Assembly: GCA_965222485.1 (NCBI GenBank)
Contig: CBDCUC010000039.1
Location: 682,001-746,000 of the forward strand
Source of the DNA: CBDCUC01 sp965222485
GTDB lineage: Bacteria > Pseudomonadota > Alphaproteobacteria > Rhizobiales > Hyphomicrobiaceae
Reading direction: 5' to 3'
DNA length: 64,000 bases
Each line of letters opens with the position of its first letter. Position 1 is the stretch's first letter. The translations under genes were made by a program, and so were the position numbers. The notes under the pieces are model-generated. The model worked only from the letters and a program-made list of their open reading frames with translations. It searched no databases and had not been told where the DNA came from. This document shows positions 1 to 9,840 of this stretch, in pieces.

Positions 1-1544
1 GATCGGTTGACCCTGAAGATGCCGGCACGAGCGCCTTGAGGTTGTTGACCGACTGATCATATACAATTGTACCGTTCTCATCGGTGACCGTGAAACCGGT
101 AAGAATGACCATCCGGTCGCCAAACGTTGCGTTGGGGTCGTTGCTATTGCCGTGGTCGGAGCCCCACAGAATGTTCAGGCCGCCAGATGCCGTGAGCCCG
201 CCGTTATCGTCTCCCGGTCCACCTTGCTGACCACCGGGCAGACCCGGGTCCTCATCCACCAGCGGCTGAAATGCGATTTCGTCGCCATATGGTTCTTCGC
301 CCTCACCGATGATCGGCATGTCGTCTTGCCAGTCGGTGGTGAATTCACCATTTGCCGTGCCGCCGCCGGTGGTTACGACGAACGGGAATGTCAGCGCGAG
401 CAGTTCTTCATCGCCAGGTGTCGGGAACCCGTCGTCGATGCCGTCGGTATCGCCGTCCTGACCGTTGTGAACAGGATCATCATGATCAAGATTACAGAAG
501 ACGGTGATCTGATAGCTGCCGCCCGGAGTAGATGGATCAACAGGGTCGGTTAACTCAACACGAAACACGAGATGGTCGCCGCCGCCACTCTCAAATCCCA
601 GGTTACCGTCGCCGTCGACGTAGCCGATCAGGGTCTGCGGATCAAGGAGCTCAACAACAACCGGCTCGCCATTGGACGTTAATGGGATTCCCGTCGACGT
701 CTGAAAGGCTGTGCCCGTTGGGATCGAAGGAAATTCGATCGACCCTGGCACGCCGTTGAAATTAACGTCGAGGTTTCCGGTAAACGACAATGCGGTCGGA
801 CGCGATCCGTCCAGATCGTTACCGATCTTCGGTTCGCTAATGCTGCTCGGGCTCCGAACATTCGCTACAGTCACGATGAAACCAAGGTCGTCCTCCTCGA
901 CGGCTCCGCGTTCCGGCTCGCCGATAGTGGGAGGCGGCAGCGGCTCCAGCACAGGCGTAACCGTTGTGCCGGCCTCTTCCTCGTCAAATAGGCCTTCGAA
1001 GAACCGTGGAAGGGATAGGCCGAACTGCAGCGCCGTCGGTGGTAGTAGAGGCGTTAAATCAAGCGGCGGTCCGATCTGGCCAGGTGGTACTGCAAAGTTT
1101 CCACCGCTACTGTCGCCTGCCGTAACCGGTCCGGCTGTGGGGACATCTTCGCCGGCGCCCTCAATGGTCCGCGCCAACTCAAGGGCTGGAATCTCAGCAC
1201 CCAGCACAATCAGTGTCGGCACATATTTGGCACCATCGATGATGACGACGACCGAGCCGTCCGGCTGCACAAAGTAAAGATTGCCCGCAAAAATGATGAC
1301 TTTGTCGATCGCGGTGCCGGAGCCCAGCTCAATCTTAGCACCTTCCGAGGAGGTGTAGGTCTTGGTGATAGTTGCGCCCGCTATTGACGGGGGGAGCTGC
1401 ACGGTCTGGCCGTTAGCATCATTAGCCGTATTGCCATCGGCCTGGGCGACCTGCGTGTAACCGTTTGGCGCTTGTTCCGAAGTCTGCCCGGAATTTGAGA
1501 AAAAAGAACCGATACGCGAAAAAAATTCGATACGCTGTGCCACT
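1..1544 (-). CDS. Large type I-secreted adhesin / RTX-like surface protein, N-terminal part (runs off left edge)
   Basis: An open frame of about 514 codons starts at a GTG at 1544, preceded by a good AAGGAGAG ribosome site, and is still open at position 1. There is no signal peptide, as expected for a type I secretion substrate. The N-terminus is followed by a linker rich in Ala, Gly and Thr, a segment reading VVVIIDGAKYVPTLIVLGAE, a Pro-rich stretch, and then Asp/Gly-rich beta domains containing DGDGN and DGDTDGIDDG calcium-type loops. This layout is typical of the N-terminal end of giant repetitive T1SS adhesins (LapA-like / DUF5801-type RTX proteins). It lies directly downstream of, and in the same direction as, a T1SS ABC transporter and a TolC-like protein, so it is their likely cargo. 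The C-terminal repeats and secretion signal lie outside the window, so family and size are inferred. Confidence 0.75.
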
Positions 1545-1697
1545 GGACTCTCCTTGGAGAGTGCCGCGCAAACTCAGATGCCCCAAAAATTCAAACTAAC
1601 CGCGCCGCACCCACTTGTTGATTTCCCGCTGCTTGCCCGCTTCGACCGGCGTGCATGGTTAAAATTGGCCTAACTACATGTGCAAAAGTTAGACTAT

Positions 1698-1712
1698 GTT
1701 GTTGACAACAAC
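1698..1712. promoter_or_regulatory. Perfect inverted repeat upstream of the adhesin gene
   Basis: GTTGTTG-A-CAACAAC is a perfect 7-1-7 palindrome in an AT-rich stretch about 155 bp upstream of the adhesin GTG. It overlaps a weak minus-strand promoter-like pair (TTGTAA, 17 bp, TAGTCT). It is a candidate operator; the binding protein is unknown. Confidence 0.35.
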
Positions 1713-1737
1713 TTTACAATCAAAATTAGAACAACGC

Positions 1738-1752
1738 TTAACTCGTCCTTAA
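1738..1752. promoter_or_regulatory. Candidate CtrA binding site (TTAA-N7-TTAA) upstream of the adhesin gene
   Basis: TTAA at 1738-1741 and TTAA at 1749-1752 are separated by exactly seven bases, the full consensus for the alphaproteobacterial cell-cycle regulator CtrA. The site lies in the intergenic region between the ABC transporter stop and the adhesin start. A half-matching TTAA-N7-CTAA occurs nearby at about 1665. Function is inferred from consensus and position. Confidence 0.45.
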
Positions 1753-1869
1753 CACTCCGGTCTGAGCATAACCTGCGCTCAGCCCAGCGGTGGCGCGGCC
1801 TAATGCACTCTGTATCCTGATTATCTGCCAAAAGAGAAAGAGTGTTTCTTGGGCATGCGCAGAGCCAAG

Positions 1870-4089
1870 CTAGCCCTGTTGAGCCCGCCGTTTGGGATCG
1901 ATTTTTTTTAGCACGTCGTCGCGGGGACCATCCGCGATAACGCGGCCGCCGTCCAGAACGACCAGTCTGTCGATCAACGACAGCGGCCTGAATCTATGGG
2001 TTGCCAGGACGAGTGTCTGGTCAGGCTTTAGCGCTGCCCCGATCCGCTCAACGAACGCCTTTTCCGAGGCCATATCCATGGTGCCCGTGGGCTCATCCAG
2101 GAACAGGACGCTCGGCTCCGTCAGAAAGGCGCGCGCCAAGCACACGCATTGACGCTGGCCGCTCGACAGGTAGCTTCCCCTTTCGCCCACTTGCAGATTG
2201 TAACCGGCAGGGTTTGCATTGACCCAGCCGGCCAATCCTGCAAGCTCCGCGGCCCGTATGACTGCCTCATCCGGCACGTTGGGAGAACCAAAAGCTATAT
2301 TGTCCCGCAATGATCCGGAAAACAGAGCGCTGTCCTGCGAGACGAACATCACCTGCCGGCGTATTTCGGCGGGATGATACTGGCGCGCATCAATCCCATC
2401 GATAATCAACGCACCCTCTGAGGGGTTGAGCAAATTGGCGAGCAACCTGCCGATGGTCGTCTTACCTGAGCCGATCTTGCCTATAATGCCAATGCGTTCG
2501 CCCGGCCGCACCTCAAGGTTAAGCCCATTGATCGTAGATTGTGCTCCACCGGGATAGGTGAACTTGACGTTCTGGAATGCGAACGTTCCCGTTTTGATGT
2601 CCTTGTCCACATAACGGGTCTGACCGCTGCCCTCGGCGGGGGCTTTCATAATTTGATTCAAAGATGCGAAGGCGTGAAACGCTTGCTGCGAGCGCGAAAG
2701 CGTACCGGCAAGCTGCGCAAGCGGTGCCACGCCTCTGCCGGCGAGTATCACACTTGCTATGAGCGCACCCGGTGAAATGTCACCTTGATCAAACATATGG
2801 ACGCCCACAACAACTACGACGACAGTGACCAACTGCTGGATGAATGACGTGAAGTTCATTCCAAAGGCAGTGATCGTCCTGACGCGATGAGCCGTCCCGG
2901 CGTTCTGGCGCACGAATTGCTGCCATTCGCGAAGCATTTGCCCTTCGGCGCGGCAGGTCTTGATGGTTTCAAATCCGTTCAGAGCTTCGATAAGGATTGA
3001 GTGGCGCTGACCAGCTTCGGTTTGGGCGCTTCTGACAACACGAGACAACGGATATTGGATCACGAGACCGGCGATAAGAACAATCAGGAATGCTAATGCA
3101 GGAATGTATGCAATAGGTCCGGCGATCTGGTGGATGATGAAAATGTAAAGGCCGACGAACGCCAAATCCGTCATCGTCACAATGGTGTTGGAAGTGAAAA
3201 ACTCGCGCACGACCTCGTAGTCGCGAATCTTGTTGGCGAGTTCACCGGTCCGCATCGTTTTCTGGCCAAGGTCCAGATGCAGGACGTGCTCAAAAATATT
3301 GCTTGCCAGGATAACGTCGGCTCGCCGCCCCGCGTTGCCGATCAACGAATTGCGCAGTGACTTGAAGATGAAGTCAAAGAGAATTGCGGCACCCATTCCG
3401 ACCGCCAATACCCACAGAGTGGTGAGTGCCTTGTTGGGCAAAACGCGGTCATAAACGTTCATGATAAACAAGGGTGCGGCGAGGCCAAGCACATTGACGA
3501 AGGCGGCGGCGACAAACACCTGCAGATAAGATGGCCATAACGGGGCGACCGACCCCCAAAACCAGCTCTTGGAACGCAGCGATCTGGTTTCCGACTGCTC
3601 ACCCCTTAATTCGAACTCCGGCTTGGTCAGGATCGCGTAACCAGAATACTCCTTGTTTAGTTCTTTCAAGCTGACCGTTGATTGACCGCCTCCCGCCTCG
3701 GGCACGACAATTGTTGCATTCCTCTTGGTCAACGCTCGTAGAATGACAGGTTGACCACTTTTGAGAAGAAGAATGGCGGGCAGAAGCAGAGACGTGAGCT
3801 GCGACAGATTGCGTTTGGCAATCTTGGCGGACAATCCGGCACGCGCCGCCGCATCAGGAAACAACTGTGGTGTCAGAACACCTTCGGCAAGTGGAAGGCC
3901 GGCCGTGAATGCCGATCTGGAAATCGCCTTGCCATGATGGCGCGCGAGATGGTCCAGGCAATCCAGCAAAGGGTCTTGGGAAGGCGCAAGCGCAGCGTCC
4001 ACCGCAAATGGCGGAACCGGCTCTTTGCCATCTGGCTCGGCTTTCGGAAAAATGGGTCGCAATAGGGAAATTCCCGGCCTGCAGTTCAA
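1870..4089 (-). CDS. Type I secretion system permease/ATPase (LapB/LssB-like)
   Basis: A 739-aa inner-membrane exporter. Residues about 35-160 form a C39-like domain without a convincing peptidase Cys, as in LapB-type transporters that bind cargo but do not cleave it. An ABC transporter membrane domain spans about residues 185-460. A nucleotide-binding domain follows with Walker A GKIGSGKTT, signature LSSGQRQ, Walker B VLFLDEPTG and an H-loop His (LATHR). The start is a TTG at 4089; other in-frame starts lie nearby, so the first residues are uncertain. It lies 52 bp downstream of the TolC-like gene and is followed by the adhesin, forming one transcription unit. It should power export of the adhesin across both membranes together with a membrane-fusion protein, which is not encoded next to it here. 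Confidence 0.92.
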   Translation of the reverse strand: MNCRPGISLLRPIFPKAEPDGKEPVPPFAVDAALAPSQDPLLDCLDHLARHHGKAISRSAFTAGLPLAEGVLTPQLFPDAAARAGLSAKIAKRNLSQLTSLLLPAILLLKSGQPVILRALTKRNATIVVPEAGGGQSTVSLKELNKEYSGYAILTKPEFELRGEQSETRSLRSKSWFWGSVAPLWPSYLQVFVAAAFVNVLGLAAPLFIMNVYDRVLPNKALTTLWVLAVGMGAAILFDFIFKSLRNSLIGNAGRRADVILASNIFEHVLHLDLGQKTMRTGELANKIRDYEVVREFFTSNTIVTMTDLAFVGLYIFIIHQIAGPIAYIPALAFLIVLIAGLVIQYPLSRVVRSAQTEAGQRHSILIEALNGFETIKTCRAEGQMLREWQQFVRQNAGTAHRVRTITAFGMNFTSFIQQLVTVVVVVVGVHMFDQGDISPGALIASVILAGRGVAPLAQLAGTLSRSQQAFHAFASLNQIMKAPAEGSGQTRYVDKDIKTGTFAFQNVKFTYPGGAQSTINGLNLEVRPGERIGIIGKIGSGKTTIGRLLANLLNPSEGALIIDGIDARQYHPAEIRRQVMFVSQDSALFSGSLRDNIAFGSPNVPDEAVIRAAELAGLAGWVNANPAGYNLQVGERGSYLSSGQRQCVCLARAFLTEPSVLFLDEPTGTMDMASEKAFVERIGAALKPDQTLVLATHRFRPLSLIDRLVVLDGGRVIADGPRDDVLKKIDPKRRAQQG

Positions 4090-4141
4090 TCACGCACGCC
4101 GATCATTACAGATCTGGCCTGAAAATAATAGAAGCAGCCTG

Positions 4142-5650
4142 TTAATCTTTGGTGCTGACGGCAGGCTCTTCGCGCCGGACAAAAGTATCCCAGCTGCGAC
4201 TGCGCACCACCCGGGTATCCCAGCGCTTCTGCGTTTCCGCATCAGGTGTTGGCGGTGAGCCAACCCGCTCACGAGCCAGCCCGGTGGACTGATCAGGCGC
4301 TGACAGCCCGAGTGAATCCAAAAGAATGCCCATGCTTGCCAGCATGCGGTATTCGGCAAAAACATAAGATGTATGCGCCGTCTCGACCGCAACCTGCGTG
4401 CTAAACCGCGTATTCTGAGTGTCCAACAGGTCAAGCAGTGAACGCGCACCAATCTTGAACTGCTCTTCGTATGACTCGATGAGCTGATTAGCGCGGCTCA
4501 GCTGCCCTCGTAACTGCGACAGACGTGTGCGCTGCTTGTTGCGCGTTTCCCAGGACAAGCGGACTGCTTCTTCCACGTTGCGGTGTGCTAGGTGAAGGCG
4601 ATAGCGTTCTTCATCGACGCGGCGGATCTGTTCCTGCCTGTTGGCGGCGTCAATCCCGCCGCGGAACAAATTCCACTTGACCACAACTTCCGCCCTCAAA
4701 TCCGTCTCGTAGCCGCGGATGCCGTCAATGTCATCGCCGTGGCGCGCTGTCCCCTCCAGTGTCACTTTGGGATAGAATTCAGACTCCGCCTTCTTTATGA
4801 GCGCGGTGGCCGCATCAATGTCGGCATTCGTGATTTTCAATGTCGGGTTGTTGGCTCGTGCCAAAGCCAGCGAGCCACCCAGACTGTTCGGAATTCTTGC
4901 ACCAAACTGACGCGGTGACCTGAAGCTGCCAATGGGTTCCCCAACCAAGCGGCGGAAACGGATCTGTGCGTTGCTAAGCTCTTCTGTGAATTCGACCAAA
5001 CGTGCCTCGGCGGCGAAAACGCGTTCTTCAGCCTGCTGTTTGTCAGCCACACTGATGGCGCCACCGGTTGCACCGCTCTCGATGTCGTTGAGGACGCGCT
5101 TGTGGTAGCCGATGTTCTGCCGGGCAAAACTCACCACCCGCATCAGGCGGCCAATTTCCAGATACTGGCGTGTCACATTCAGTGCAATGAATTCGGACCG
5201 CTCCAGTATCCGTGCTGCGGCTCCATCAACACGGGCAGCCTGCCGTTCCAGCTCTCCACGCGTTTCCCAGCCGTCGAAAAGCAGTTGGGAAACAATCAGG
5301 TTGGCTTCGTTGCGGAAAAGTGTGTCGTCGTCCGAACCGATGGGACGGGTTGCCGGGCTGTCGCGATTTTGAGCACCGGAACGACCAAGAAAATCAACAC
5401 TCGGCAAGTACAGTCCGTTTGCTTGCTCAAGCTCGAAGTCAATCGCTTCGCGATTGGCAATCGCCGCGCCAATTTCTGGATTCGACTGCAGGGCCATCCT
5501 GATGGCGTGCTCAAGAGACCCAGCCAAACTGGGACCGGTGGCAGATATCACTGCTAAGCCAACAGCCTGTAAACAAACTAATAAACGCTTACCCCAACGC
5601 ACAATTACGCTCCCCCAACGCGCGACAACCGTCAAAAACAAATATTCCAC
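4142..5650 (-). CDS. TolC/LapE-like outer membrane efflux protein for type I secretion
   Basis: A protein of up to 502 aa with an N-terminal signal peptide (hydrophobic stretch ending near GPSLA). Two TolC-like halves follow, rich in coiled-coil heptads, with the family-typical AIRMALQSNPEI at the start and the EEQFKIGARSLLDLLDTQN repeat-end motif. The likely start is the GTG at 5650; a GTG about 15 codons inside is also possible because it sits just before the signal peptide. It forms the outer membrane channel of the type I system. It is the first gene of the tolC-like, ABC, adhesin order on the minus strand. Confidence 0.88.
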   Translation of the reverse strand: MEYLFLTVVARWGSVIVRWGKRLLVCLQAVGLAVISATGPSLAGSLEHAIRMALQSNPEIGAAIANREAIDFELEQANGLYLPSVDFLGRSGAQNRDSPATRPIGSDDDTLFRNEANLIVSQLLFDGWETRGELERQAARVDGAAARILERSEFIALNVTRQYLEIGRLMRVVSFARQNIGYHKRVLNDIESGATGGAISVADKQQAEERVFAAEARLVEFTEELSNAQIRFRRLVGEPIGSFRSPRQFGARIPNSLGGSLALARANNPTLKITNADIDAATALIKKAESEFYPKVTLEGTARHGDDIDGIRGYETDLRAEVVVKWNLFRGGIDAANRQEQIRRVDEERYRLHLAHRNVEEAVRLSWETRNKQRTRLSQLRGQLSRANQLIESYEEQFKIGARSLLDLLDTQNTRFSTQVAVETAHTSYVFAEYRMLASMGILLDSLGLSAPDQSTGLARERVGSPPTPDAETQKRWDTRVVRSRSWDTFVRREEPAVSTKD

Positions 5651-6271
5651 TGAACAATGGGTGACGGCCCGCTTGGTAATACTCGACGCAAATCTAGTAC
5701 CTAATATGCTGGTATAACCTGTGGATAATCTCGATCAAGCTATAAAGGCAAAACGGCTCCACCGCTTGGCGTCCTGTAACCATGCGGCCACACCGCTTCA
5801 GATCACTGACAACATTCAAAGAAGCATGAAATTCCACTACCTTGTCGACAACGTGACGCTGGGCAGCCGCACAATTTGTGCGCCATGCGGAGACGCAATC
5901 GAACACAAAATAATAAACGAAAACATATCGTTTTAAGGATGTATTGCGACATCAGTTCAATTTCATTATGACCGTGTCTGCGGGCTCTGCAAATATTTCA
6001 GTCCCGGTAGGTAGATACCGAGCTTGGCAGACGGGCAGCCGCGGCTACACATCTTGCCCGAAAATAAATTTGGAATCCCGTAACCGGGGTTGAGTTCAGG
6101 CGGCGCGTCAGCGAATTTCAATCATGGCTGGCTCGTGATCGCTGGCCAGATTGCAGGCTGCAGCGTGATATACCTTGCTGGTGATTACAAAAGTGCTGCG
6201 TAGGAGATTTGCGGGACTTTAGTCACGCAACGTCGAGAATTGTTCAGCATCTTGATGCAACGGGCGCCCAG
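5651..6271. other. Intergenic region, no supported gene
   Basis: About 620 bp between the TolC-like gene and the IS3 remnant. It must hold the promoter of the secretion operon. Short open frames exist on both strands but none has a ribosome site or recognisable domains. A single perfect DnaA box (TGTGGATAA) lies at 5720-5728 and is isolated. Confidence 0.5.
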
Positions 6272-6915
6272 CTAACTACCGGGTAGAGGGTTTGCAAGCG
6301 AGGAAGCGCGGAGGACGCAAGCGTGCGCTCGGCACACGCGCACCGCTTGAGCTGCCCTCAGGCCCGAATGTACGCTGGTCGATGGATTTCGTCTCAGACA
6401 GCTTCACCGACGGCCGGCGCTTCCGCATTCTGGCTGTCGTTGACGACTTCACGCGTGAGTGTCTGGCGCTGGTGCCGGATACGTCGATATCCGGCCATCG
6501 TGTCGCGCGTGAACTCGATCGGATCCTCGTCGGACGCGGCAAGCCAAAGAGCTGTGTTTCCGACAATGGCACCGAACTCACTAGTATGGCGATCCTGCAA
6601 TGGCAGAAGGGTCGGAGCGTCGACTGGCACTACATCCAGCCCGGCAACCCCCAGCGGAACGCCTTCGCGGAGAGTTTCATCGGGCGGCTCAGAGATGAAT
6701 GCCTCAATGAGACGCTGTTTTCATCGCTCGATGAGGCACGGATTGTGCTGGCGGCCTGGCGCAAGGACTACAACGAGGTGAGACCGCATAGCGCTATCGG
6801 CAACAACTCACCGATTGCGCTCATGAAACCCATCGGCGCAACCAGCCCGCCGATGGCAGAAACGGCACAAAACTCTACCGCCGAATGAGGGCACGTTGGG
6901 GAGCGGTCCACTTCA
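6272..6915 (+). mobile_element. Truncated IS3-family insertion sequence
   Basis: Only the 3' half of an IS3-type element remains. Sequence similar to an IS3 OrfB linker can be read in frame from about 6272. The coding part ends at 6888, and a plausible right terminus (...TCCACTTCA, whose complement begins TGAAGTGG as IS3 ends commonly begin with TG) lies near 6915. No matching left end or OrfA was found. Confidence 0.6.
6292..6888 (+). pseudogene. IS3-family transposase OrfB, C-terminal fragment (rve integrase core)
   Basis: A 198-aa frame covers the DDE integrase core of IS3-family OrfB. Visible are WSMDFV (first Asp), VSDNGTE (second Asp) and the region containing NAFAESFIGRLRDECL (catalytic Glu), ending with the typical YNEVRPHSAIGNNSP. 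The N-terminal helix-turn-helix part of OrfB and the whole of OrfA are missing, so the fragment should be unable to transpose by itself. It marks the region between the two secretion-related loci as accessory DNA. Confidence 0.85.
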
Positions 6916-7329
6916 CCTTAGGACTCTCCCAATGAGTGGATGAAAGTCGGGTCTCAGGTCAAGACGTGTAACGGCTGGTGGACCAATTTGATAGCTATGT
7001 GGAGACCTCTGAGTAATTGCGCCACGCGTATGATGCAAGAGCGGGGTTGTTAGTCTATTGGCGCCTAGCTTTAGTTGGTTGGTGCCAGTCTTAGCAACAT
7101 GGAAAGACTGAGTTCGCATTTACGATATGCCGATTTCGTTGAAAACGGAGTTCACAACACGCTTTTCTTATGCTTCAATTCGCTTGAATTTGGTGGGGCA
7201 GTTGTTTTTAGAAGTTCATTGATTTTTTTCAGATGCTTCTTTGCACAGAAGTTGTGCCTCCCCGTGAAATTGAATTGAGAGCTCTGCCACAAGGCAGAAC
7301 GAATCTGCTCACTCTTTTGGGAGGTCGAC

Positions 7330-9633
7330 ATGGGTATTTTTAGCAATTTTCTAAAGGGTGGGAAATCTGGCGACGATACAGTTGTTGGCGACGGGGGCGA
7401 TAATCACCTCGTAGGCGGTGCCGGCGATGACACGTTAGAGGGTGGTGCTGGCGACGATCTTGTTCAGGGTGGTTCAGGTGACGACACCCTAATTTATGTT
7501 GTCTCTGAGAACACTGATAGTAGCGATGAATATGATGGTGGCAGCGGGCACGACACGCTTCGACTGGAGCTCACCGCCGATGAATGGCAGCAAAGTGACA
7601 TTCAGCAAGACGTTAGGAACTACATTGAGTTTTTAAAGACAAATAGCACAGCCCTGTTTCAGTTCACCGCATTCGATCTATCCGTCAGAAAAGTCGAGCT
7701 GCTAGAAATTGTCGTGGACGGACAAATCTTAAATGTCGTGGTGACGGAACCAGGCAGCAGCACGACGATTGACGCTTCGAACTCAACACAAGATGAGGCA
7801 ATACAAGTCGTCGGCGATGGCGACGCAGATATTGCGACCGGCTCTGGTGACGACACCGTCGTGACAGAGAACGGATCAAACACCATCAATGTTGGCGATG
7901 GAAACAACTCTGTAATAACAGGTAGTGGCAACGACACCATAACCGCTGGCGATGGTAACGACACGATCGATGCTGGTGACGGCGACAACACAATCGATGT
8001 TGGTGATGGTAACAACCAAGTCACAACCGGATCCGGTTCCGACATTATCACCGCAGGATCTGGTGACGATAATATTCAATCCGGAGCAGGCGATGATACC
8101 ATCTCAATTGGTGACGGCGACGATATCGTCGATGCGGGAGTGGGAGACGACACCATCATCGCCGGAGCGGGTGGTGGAGATGATGTTATTGATGGATCTG
8201 GCGGCAATGACACAGTCACGTATCCATCGACGTCCCTTGGGGTGACTATCGACCTTAACGCGTTTGACCGATCCGCCACACCTGCTTCGGGTGGTGGCAC
8301 TGTTGGCGACCTCCTCGTCAATGCAGGCTACGCTGACCCAACACTTCCTGTGGGCCTGGCAACAGGCAGCGAGATTGGCACTGATGTGCTCATTGACATA
8401 GAAAATGCGACGGGTGGGGCTGGCGACGACACGATCATCGGTAACACTTCGGCGAATACACTTGTTGGCGCGGGTGGCGACGACACCATTACCGGTGGTG
8501 CGGGCGATGACATCATCGACGGTGGTTCTGGAACTGGTGATACCGCTGTATTCACGCAAGCCTCCGACAGCGGCAACTGGCGGGTTGTCTTGGAAAATGG
8601 AGCCGTGCAGTTTTACGATGGCATCGCTGGGCCGGTTGTCGATGGCAATGACACACTTAAGAACATCGAGTTTATAGAATTTGGCAACGGCGCAGTGTTC
8701 AGGCTTCAAACTGGAACAGCTGCGGGAGAAACCATCTCTGGAGATGCCGCTCATTTAAACATTATCTTTGGTGGCGACGGCGACGATACTCTGAATGCTG
8801 CCGGCACCTTTGCTGATATACTTGTCGGCGATACTGGAAACGACACGCTCAACGGGTCGAACACCGGATTGAATGACATGTGGGGTCTAGAGGGTGATGA
8901 CACCATCAATGGTGGCACCGGCACCCTAGACCAGGCCCAGTATTTGGGGTCTCTGGATGAGTTTGATATCACCTTTGATGATACGGCCGTTACGATCACG
9001 GACACCGTTACATCAGCCAATCCCGATGTTCTAACCAATCCAAGTGGTTTTGATGAAGGCACCGACACGCTGACCGGGGTCGAAACCCTCGGTTTCGACT
9101 GGGGCGCAAACACCTTCTACGGCCTTCAAACCGGTTCGGCCGGTGCCGATACGCTGAACGGCACCAGCGGCAATGACCTCATGTTTGGCGGCTCGGGTGA
9201 CGACACGATCACCGGTGGCGTGGGTGACGACATCATTGATGGGGGTGCGGGTAATGACACGGCCGTTTTCACTCAAGCTTCCGATACCGGCAACTGGCGA
9301 ATTACGTTTGAGAATGGCATCGTGCAATTTTACGATGGGATCAACGGGCCGGTTGTTGATGGCAACGACATACTTACCGACATCGAATTTATAGAGTTCG
9401 GCAACGGTGCGGTGTTCAGTTTAGAAACTGGGACGACTTTAGGTGAAACCATCACCGGCAATTCATCATTCTTCAACTTGCTCTATGGCGGAGACGGCGA
9501 TGACACGGTGAGTGGCACAAACGCAGTTCTCAATGCGCTGATTGGCAATGCGGGGAATGATACGCTTTGGCCAGAATTCTGGCATCGATACGCAACGGCA
9601 ATTTTACGATGGGATCAACGGGCCGGTTGTTGA
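7330..9633 (+). CDS. RTX calcium-binding repeat protein, 5' part of a frame-disrupted gene
   Basis: A very acidic protein starting at ATG 7330 after GGGAGGT. From residue 14 it carries nonapeptide RTX repeats of the GGxGxDxxx/GDGDDTI type, then a non-repeat segment (about residues 70-150), a second RTX block (about 160-290) and long modules of about 220 aa that contain NWRxxxENGxVQFYDGI, NGAVF and GFDEGTDTL. There is no signal peptide, consistent with type I secretion. The frame ends prematurely at 9633 because of an exact 243-bp duplication plus a 31-bp linker. Removing 274 bp would join it to the following frame as one 975-aa protein. Lysines are very scarce; two are at positions 9 and 12. 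An HlyC-like acyltransferase gene faces it downstream. Confidence 0.85.
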   Translation: MGIFSNFLKGGKSGDDTVVGDGGDNHLVGGAGDDTLEGGAGDDLVQGGSGDDTLIYVVSENTDSSDEYDGGSGHDTLRLELTADEWQQSDIQQDVRNYIEFLKTNSTALFQFTAFDLSVRKVELLEIVVDGQILNVVVTEPGSSTTIDASNSTQDEAIQVVGDGDADIATGSGDDTVVTENGSNTINVGDGNNSVITGSGNDTITAGDGNDTIDAGDGDNTIDVGDGNNQVTTGSGSDIITAGSGDDNIQSGAGDDTISIGDGDDIVDAGVGDDTIIAGAGGGDDVIDGSGGNDTVTYPSTSLGVTIDLNAFDRSATPASGGGTVGDLLVNAGYADPTLPVGLATGSEIGTDVLIDIENATGGAGDDTIIGNTSANTLVGAGGDDTITGGAGDDIIDGGSGTGDTAVFTQASDSGNWRVVLENGAVQFYDGIAGPVVDGNDTLKNIEFIEFGNGAVFRLQTGTAAGETISGDAAHLNIIFGGDGDDTLNAAGTFADILVGDTGNDTLNGSNTGLNDMWGLEGDDTINGGTGTLDQAQYLGSLDEFDITFDDTAVTITDTVTSANPDVLTNPSGFDEGTDTLTGVETLGFDWGANTFYGLQTGSAGADTLNGTSGNDLMFGGSGDDTITGGVGDDIIDGGAGNDTAVFTQASDTGNWRITFENGIVQFYDGINGPVVDGNDILTDIEFIEFGNGAVFSLETGTTLGETITGNSSFFNLLYGGDGDDTVSGTNAVLNALIGNAGNDTLWPEFWHRYATAILRWDQRAGC

Positions 9634-9840
9634 TGGCAACGACATACTTACCGACATCGAATTTATAGAGTTCGGCAACGGTGCGGTGTTCAGTTTAGAA
9701 ACTGGGACGACTTTAGGTGAAACCATCACCGGCAATTCATCATTCTTCAACTTGCTCTATGGCGGAGACGGCGATGACACGGTGAGTGGCACAAACGCAG
9801 TTCTCAATGCGCTGATTGGCAATGCGGGGAATGATACGCT
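9324..9840 (+). repeat. Exact 243-bp direct duplication separated by a 31-bp linker
   Basis: Bases 9324-9566 and 9598-9840 read as identical. The offset is 274 bp (3n+1), so the second copy is in another frame. The 31-bp linker 9567-9597 contains a perfect 14-bp palindrome GCCAGAATTCTGGC (9570-9583). It may be a recent tandem duplication or an assembly/library artefact. Confidence 0.9.

Noticed and set aside
711..1277. 188-aa plus-strand frame rich in Ser, Pro and Gly
   Set aside because: It is antisense to the adhesin and reflects its repetitive composition.
5720..5728. Perfect DnaA box TGTGGATAA
   Set aside because: Single box without neighbours, AT-rich unwinding element or dnaA/hemE context; one more isolated box is at 26783. 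Not an origin.
5694..5936. Overlapping open frames of about 70 aa on both strands
   Set aside because: No ribosome site, no family, and the two frames exclude each other.
7659..9113. Several minus-strand frames rich in Ser/Pro/Val across the RTX gene
   Set aside because: They are the complement of GGDGD-type repeats; low complexity and no start signals.
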